This document shows, piece after piece, positions 58,456 to 64,000 of a stretch of 64,000 nucleotides of DNA. Source of the DNA: Castanea sativa. Its lineage: Eukaryota; Streptophyta; Magnoliopsida; Fagales; Fagaceae. Numbering within the stretch: the stretch's first letter is position 1; every line of letters starts with the position of its first letter. The stretch lies in the NCBI RefSeq assembly GCF_040712315.1, contig NC_134022.1, positions 7,564,001 to 7,628,000 of the forward strand. The letters run 5' to 3'. Position numbers and translations under genes: made by a program. Under the pieces are notes generated by a model that worked only from the letters and a program-made list of their open reading frames with translations, was not told the DNA's origin and made no database searches.

Positions 58456-59619
58456 CTAATTAATTTTTAAATGTTTTCTCTCTCTCTTTTTCTTTTTATC
58501 TTGTCATTTTCACTCTAGTCTCAACAGAAATTTTAACTAGGTATATATGAGAGGATGCTATTTATTTTTCTGTATTTTAAAATTAAAATTTCCGGCAAAA
58601 AGGGTGAAAAAAATACCATATTAAAAAAAAAACCATAAAATATTCCCATGGGAATATTTTCCATGCTAATTTGTGCTTAGATTCTGGAGCTCAATGCTGC
58701 CTTCTACTTCATTAAAATGGCATATGCGTTGCCCACTAAACGCAATATGTTACCAATGTCTCACTAAGGTCAAGCAAAGAGGATAAACATAGAAAAGAGA
58801 ATATTAAAAGATATGGATTAGCCGTTACAAATTAAATTTACTACAACGTCCATAGTTACTTTTTTTATATGCTCTTAAAGCAAGAACCCAATGCTCCTGA
58901 ATTCGAATCTTAGTAGGAGTCATTATGTTGCTAGTCTGGCTAAAATACTTATGCCTTGTATCGTTTGAAAACATTAATTAATATATACTTTGATCAATAG
59001 GGTTGATGTTGGGTTATGAATCAACTCACATGTGGAAGCATCTACGACCCTTTTACCGTCTAGTAACTCTAGTCCCTTCAAAGTTCTAACATTAGATTCT
59101 CCACAAGCAGAGATAGATGCTCTGCTACAATGATCACCTACAAATAAGATGAACTTATTTGTGGATCCCACATAAGTGTGTGCAGTAAATGTTATAAGAT
59201 AGATGTCGCATATGAGGTGGAGTGTACTAGTACTGTGTACCCACCAAGCCAAAATATTTTTGGCTTAATAAACCGATGAACTACAGTTTGTTCATTTTAT
59301 TTTTTCTTTTTATCTGTTTGTGAGTATTTTAATTTTTAACTTGTTTGAAGTGATTACAATTTACAGGTGGTTCGATACAGTTTGTCAAGTTTCAAATTGA
59401 TTGATTATGGGTTAGGATGGATTATTTTACTTCATGTTTAAAAAAATGTAATTTAGTATTGCCTCAATTAAGATGACTTTTATGCTTGAAGAGGGAAATG
59501 CAAGAAACAACAATCTATGAAAAGTAAGTAAATTAAATTCTAACCTGGGTTCAAGGGTTCAAAGTTCAAACCTATACCAAAAGATGAAAGCATCATCTAA
59601 AACCCCTTGATGGTATCAC
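58456..59619. other. Intergenic, one doubtful short frame
   Basis: AT-rich. A minus-strand frame of 92 codons (59252-58974; TYVGSTNKFILFVGDHC...LLDGKRVVDAS) has non-random composition but no recognised domain and no paralogue in the window. It is not called as a gene. Confidence 0.3.
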
Positions 59620-60820
59620 ACTTAATTGATGCTAGTTGCCAAAGTTGGAAAATCAACCTCCTCCAAGAGTTGTTTGACCCAACCTCAATTCAAGCAATTA
59701 TCCAGATCCAATCCCATTAAGCCCGAGACCAGACAAGCTTATTTGGGTTCTAAACCAAAAGGGTGCTTTCTCTGTTAAGTTGGCCTATCAAGTCTCCCAT
59801 GACCAAACTTCAAGCAATGTTCCATATAATGTTCCATGGCAGAAACTGTGGAGGATGAAAGCTCCAGAGAGAACAAAAATGCTATTGTGAAGGATAGGAT
59901 AAAATGCTCTCCCCACCAAAGAAAATATTTTGCTAAGAATTGGTGAGGGGGATCCTAAGTGCGTGTTTTGTGGCGAAAATATAGAAAATTGCTGCCATCT
60001 ATCTTTCAAGTGCAATGTTGCCAGGGCACTTTGGCTTTCTAGTTGTGGTGGATTAAGATCAGAGTGCATACCAATCTCCACTAATGAGGATATTGTCAAA
60101 TTTATAGTTAGTGCTAACAGCTTCATGGGGTGGTACCAGTAGGGAATAGAGGGAATAATGAGCTAGATTCAGTAAGAATGTTGATTATTTTAGAAGCAAT
60201 TTGGTACATGAGGAATCCGCTATTGCACAATGGAGGCCACATTGATATTATGAAAACCACCCAAAATATAGAGAAGAGAATTATGGAATATGCTAAGACC
60301 TTATCCAAGGACAAGAGTTTGAATGGTTGGGAAGCTCCATAGGAGGGATGGATTAAACTAAATGTGGACATTGCTGTGTCTAAAAATATCACTGCTTTGG
60401 CAATGGTGGCTAGGAAAAAAAAATTGAGAGGTGCTTAAAGTTTGAGCTGAAGTGCATGAATGGTGTTCACCACTGCAAGCTGAAGCTACAGCTGTGCTCT
60501 GGACAATCCAGCTAGCTCTAAGTGAAAACTGGCAGCATATCATCATCAAAGGAGATGCTAAGTCCTATTTTGACTCCCTAACCATATCTGATTTACAGCC
60601 TAATTGGTCCATTGCTACTACCATTAGTAATATACTTGATCTTCGTAATTCCTTTTTGAATTGTAATTTTCGTTGGGTTAGAAGATGTTGCAATACTGCT
60701 GCCCATGAGGCTGCTAAGTATGAAATCAGGCCTTGTAGAGCTTTTTGTTTCAATAAGTGTAATCTTCCTATAGTCATTGCAGATACTTGTAAGGTTGACA
60801 ACCATCTTTATTTCTAGTTG
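59620..60820 (+). pseudogene. 5'-truncated LINE ORF2 end (zinc-binding and RNase H domains)
   Basis: Broken frames read DKLIWVLNQKGAFSVKLAYQ (59730-59795), then WQKLWRMKAPERTKMLL, then CVFCGENIENCCHLSFKC (the zf-RVT Cys/His cluster, about 59960-60015). An RNase H part follows: EWCSPLQAEATAVLWTIQLA, then IIIKGDAKSYFDSL and NTAAHEAAKY, ending at 60817. Stops at several points break the frame. The RT core is missing, so the copy is truncated or old. It abuts the start of duplication copy C. Confidence 0.8.
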
Positions 60821-60941
60821 AATGATAACGTTGTTGTTTAGCAAAAAATAAGTAAATTATATTCTAAGTTACCAAGTATGAGAACTAAACTACTAAGTAA
60901 AATCAAATGCCATTGCGTTCCAAGAAGCTAAGTTGTCCATA

Positions 60942-63900
60942 GTCACTTCCTAGTGAATATTTTCTAATAGACATTTATAATTAAAAAAATTACAAATAAA
61001 GGAAACACATTCTGTAATAGACAACCCTAATTTACGAGTAAAACCAAGATTATTAGAATTGGGATCCTAAGCAAGATCAGTGAGCAGCCCTCATGGATCA
61101 AATGGAGGATCATAAAATTCTACTTTATGTGAAAAATGGTAGAGTATGATATAGAATAGGATATGACAATAGAGAAAAATTCATGTGGTCAAACCAAATT
61201 ATTATGTTGAAAATCCATATCCAACTACAAATTTTTGGCACTAGGCTTTATTAATGTTGTTGTTATAAAATTTGTATGGTAAAATATATTGTTACTCCCT
61301 AATTTTTAATCCATGTGACTTTAAAGTTTGTTGAACTACAAGGCTCTTGACAATATAAAATCATAAGCTACTTTTTCATTACATATGAATATATGAATAC
61401 AACCACAAAACAATTAAACACGGCCCAAACATAATCTATGATATTTTTATGAACTTACAAACATAGGCTTCTACAAGCCTAAGGACTATTTGATTTGCCT
61501 ACAAACTACTAGATCTCCTAAGAATCTAAGTATAATTGATCACAAAAGTGCTCTGGTTGTGCGTGTGTTTCTTTTCGATCTTGTAGAGTTAACCCTATTT
61601 ATATTTAAAACTTTGACATGAATGCTTGGTTCTTTCTGCTATTTGTCAATTCTTCACTATCCATCCACTACCAAGTGACTTGTTAATAACCTTTCTTAAC
61701 CATTTCAAGGCTCTTGGCAATAGAGTCTACCGACAATTTCAAATTGGATTAATGCCACTTGTCATTGCATTAGACCTTAATCTGATTTGGATATATTCCA
61801 TGTGGCCATTTATTTATTATTCACTTTTCCACGTGATTATTATGTGACTTGCCATGTGTCTTGCCAATAACTTAATATTCTACCCAACAGATACATCTTT
61901 ACTATCTTACATAAATTTTTTAATTAATGAGAAAATATAGAGTATGATGTTGAATAGGATATGATGGTACCCCAAAATGCATATGGTCAATCCCAATTAA
62001 CCTGTAAAGAATCCATATTCAAAAACAAATTTTTTGGACTAGACTTTATTGTTGTTGTTATATAATTTTTTGAGCAAAATATTTTGTCACTCCCTAAGCT
62101 TTAGTCCATGGGTTTATTTTAGCCTCTAGAATTTAAAGTGATTATTTTCAATCTCTAGTAAGCTTAAAGTGATTACTTTTGGTCCTTTAGTCAATCCATT
62201 AAACCTCTCTAACGGAATTATGATGAGGCCAAAATACTTGACACATAACCGCTCCATTAGAAATGCACGCTAGGGACTAGAAGTAATCACTTTTAAGTTT
62301 TCTAGGGACTAAACCCATCACTTTAAATTTTAGGAACTAAGAGTGATCATTTTAAGTTTCAATGACTAATACTATTCAAGAGCTAAAGTTTAAGGATGAG
62401 CAATATATATTGACCTAGTTTTTTTAATTAATTCATTTATTGCATCCTAGTTTATATTGATAATTGAGTGTCAAACACCTATTTATCCAGTTTCTTAAGC
62501 AACTATACCTCAACCTGTATCCTATTCCAATAAGTCAGCTAAGTCCAAAAAGAAGTCTATTCTCCATGGACTCAAGAAAAAAGATTTGATTTCCTTGTTA
62601 AAGTAGTCCCTCCAAGACAATGAAGATGATTCAAATAATGAGTTCAATGCATCCTCTGAAACCTCTATTGCTAATGATGATAATCCTTACTATTCTTATG
62701 ATGGATCTCTATTTGGACATGACCCAATTGTAAGTTTGGATTTAGTTGAGGTCTGATTCCCTATTTCAACCCCCATGATCTCAAGTTTGCTACTATCGAT
62801 ATATACCAACAAAATTGCCGAAATCACTACTGCTGTCACTAGACATGACACTATTTATCGTCGGTATTCACACTGCTTTCAGTGGATTTACACTAGTGAA
62901 ATTAATAGTAAAAATATCAAATCTATTGTTCACTATTCATTTCACAAGGGCAGATCCACTGAAAGCAGTGTGAATACCGTAGATAAATAGTGTCATGTTT
63001 AGTGATAGCAGTAATGACTTCCCCAATTTTGTTGGTATATGTCGATAGTAGCAAACTTGAGATCATGGGGTTGAAACAAGGAATCAAACCTCAAATAAAT
63101 CCGAACTAACAATTGGGTCATGTCCAAACAGAGATCCATCATAAGGATAGTAAGGATTATCATCATTAGCAACAGAGGCTTCAGAGGATGTCTTGGACTC
63201 ATTATCTAAATCATCTTCATCATCTTGGAGGGGCTCCTTTAACAGGGAAATCTAATCTTTTTTCTTGAGCCCATGGAGAACAGACTTCTTTTTGGACTTA
63301 GCAGACTTACTGGAAGAGGAAGCAAGTTGAGGTATAGTTGCCTTAATAACTTGATAAACAAAAGCTTTTGTCAAAATAAATGTAAATAGTGTAAATATAA
63401 ATATTGAGTATTATTATCAAAATAATGTAAATGTAAATACAAACATTATTATCAAAATAAACATTTACAGGAAATAGTGGTAGAAACGATTATTTTCAAG
63501 TAGGAAAGAAATAAGATTACAAGAGCAGGTAGCTGGGGAAGTAAATGAGAATATGAAAGCCAAAAATTAAGCTCTTATTACAAATGAAGAGAAGCATATT
63601 TTTATAGGTAGAAACATACGCTAGTTGAATATTAGGAAGCAGTAGGAATCATGGATAAATAATTAACAGTAAATTTGACTTTTTTATTATTTATTTTACC
63701 AGGGTAGATCCAACTAGTATATAAAAATAATTAATTATTATATAATGATAAAACTGAGTCTCCACATTAAGGATGCATGATAGGCCAGTGTTGCAGCGTA
63801 TATTAATATTAATATTAATCCATCTACAAGTATATGAAAATCTTAAATTAACTTTTTTTGTAAGAAAAGCAATTCCTCATATGAATTGGATTTAATAAAC

Positions 63901-64000
63901 ACATGAATAAATTAATTGAGACTATTGCCAGAGTTTTTTTTTTAGGACTATTGCCAGAGTTTTTTTTTTTTTTTTAGTACTATTGCCAGAGTTATTTCTA
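60942..64000. repeat. Segmental duplication copy C (runs off the window)
   Basis: It matches copy A from 11929 (CACTT..TAGTGAATATTTTCTA) to about 15145 at the window edge. It includes the GTTGTGCGTGTG block (61556) and the complete hairpin. It lacks the MITE at 12472, in agreement with B. The peptide gene would be expected about 350 bp beyond base 64000. The left boundary is abrupt, right after the LINE relic. There is no independent gene inside. Confidence 0.88.
62481..63359. repeat. Long inverted repeat (hairpin), copy C, complete
   Basis: The left arm starts ATTTATCCAGTTTCTTAAGC and the right arm ends GCCTTAATAACTTGATAAAC. The turn is near 62905-62930. Central pairing: CGGTATTCACACTGCTTTC (62858) with GAAAGCAGTGTGAATACCG (62962). 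Arms are about 420 bp, as in copy B. Confidence 0.9.

Noticed and set aside
58974..59252. 92-codon minus-strand frame
   Set aside because: Composition looks protein-like, but no family, promoter or second copy supports it.

Overview
This is a gene-poor, repeat-rich window of a eudicot nuclear genome, probably from a woody species. A plastid-targeted tetrapyrrole gene with a GT-AG intron, plant-type MULE transposons, L1-type LINEs, tRNA-derived SINEs, solo LTRs and an endogenous caulimovirid remnant all point that way. Several SINE and LTR families look like those of Fagales such as oak, but that placement is from memory and is not proven here.

Conventional genes are few. HEMC (porphobilinogen deaminase) enters from the left edge on the minus strand. 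A METTL21-type methyltransferase is intact at 57229-57921 (-). Two paralogous small secreted-peptide genes lie at 15496-15684 and 25380-25589 (both -). Each has a conserved TATA box and a conserved 5'-UTR intron. Almost everything else is transposon-derived.

Layout: 1-1660 is HEMC and its promoter. 2108-8016 is a complete MULE with 9-bp target duplications (TATTAAGTA). 8026-11027 holds SINE and GGTACCGG-type repeats. 11028-20005 (A) and 20425-33103 (B) form a direct segmental duplication carrying the peptide genes. A third, truncated copy (C) starts at 60942 and runs off the right edge. Each copy contains a long inverted repeat of about 0.7-0.9 kb that would fold into a hairpin. Insertions private to one copy (SINE, MITEs, a solo LTR, a pararetrovirus fragment) can be dated relative to the duplication, because the other copy keeps the empty site. 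34076-39729 is a nearly full-length L1-type LINE with 10-bp target duplications. 40437-41435 is a solo LTR with target duplication CTAAA, and a relative of it lies inverted at 55286-56279. 46672-53453 is a second complete MULE (target duplication CAAATACTT). 53820-55110 is a fragment of a third MULE-type gene. 59620-60820 is the 3' end of another LINE.

The most notable structure is the two-gene layout of both MULEs. A multi-exon MURA-like transposase is read inward from the left TIR. A small GRF-type zinc-finger gene is read inward from the right TIR on the opposite strand. This resembles the convergent mudrA/mudrB layout of maize MuDR, but the second gene is of a different kind. Both transposases are now broken. 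The second element's GRF first exon is intact but runs into an 84/85-bp tandem repeat array.
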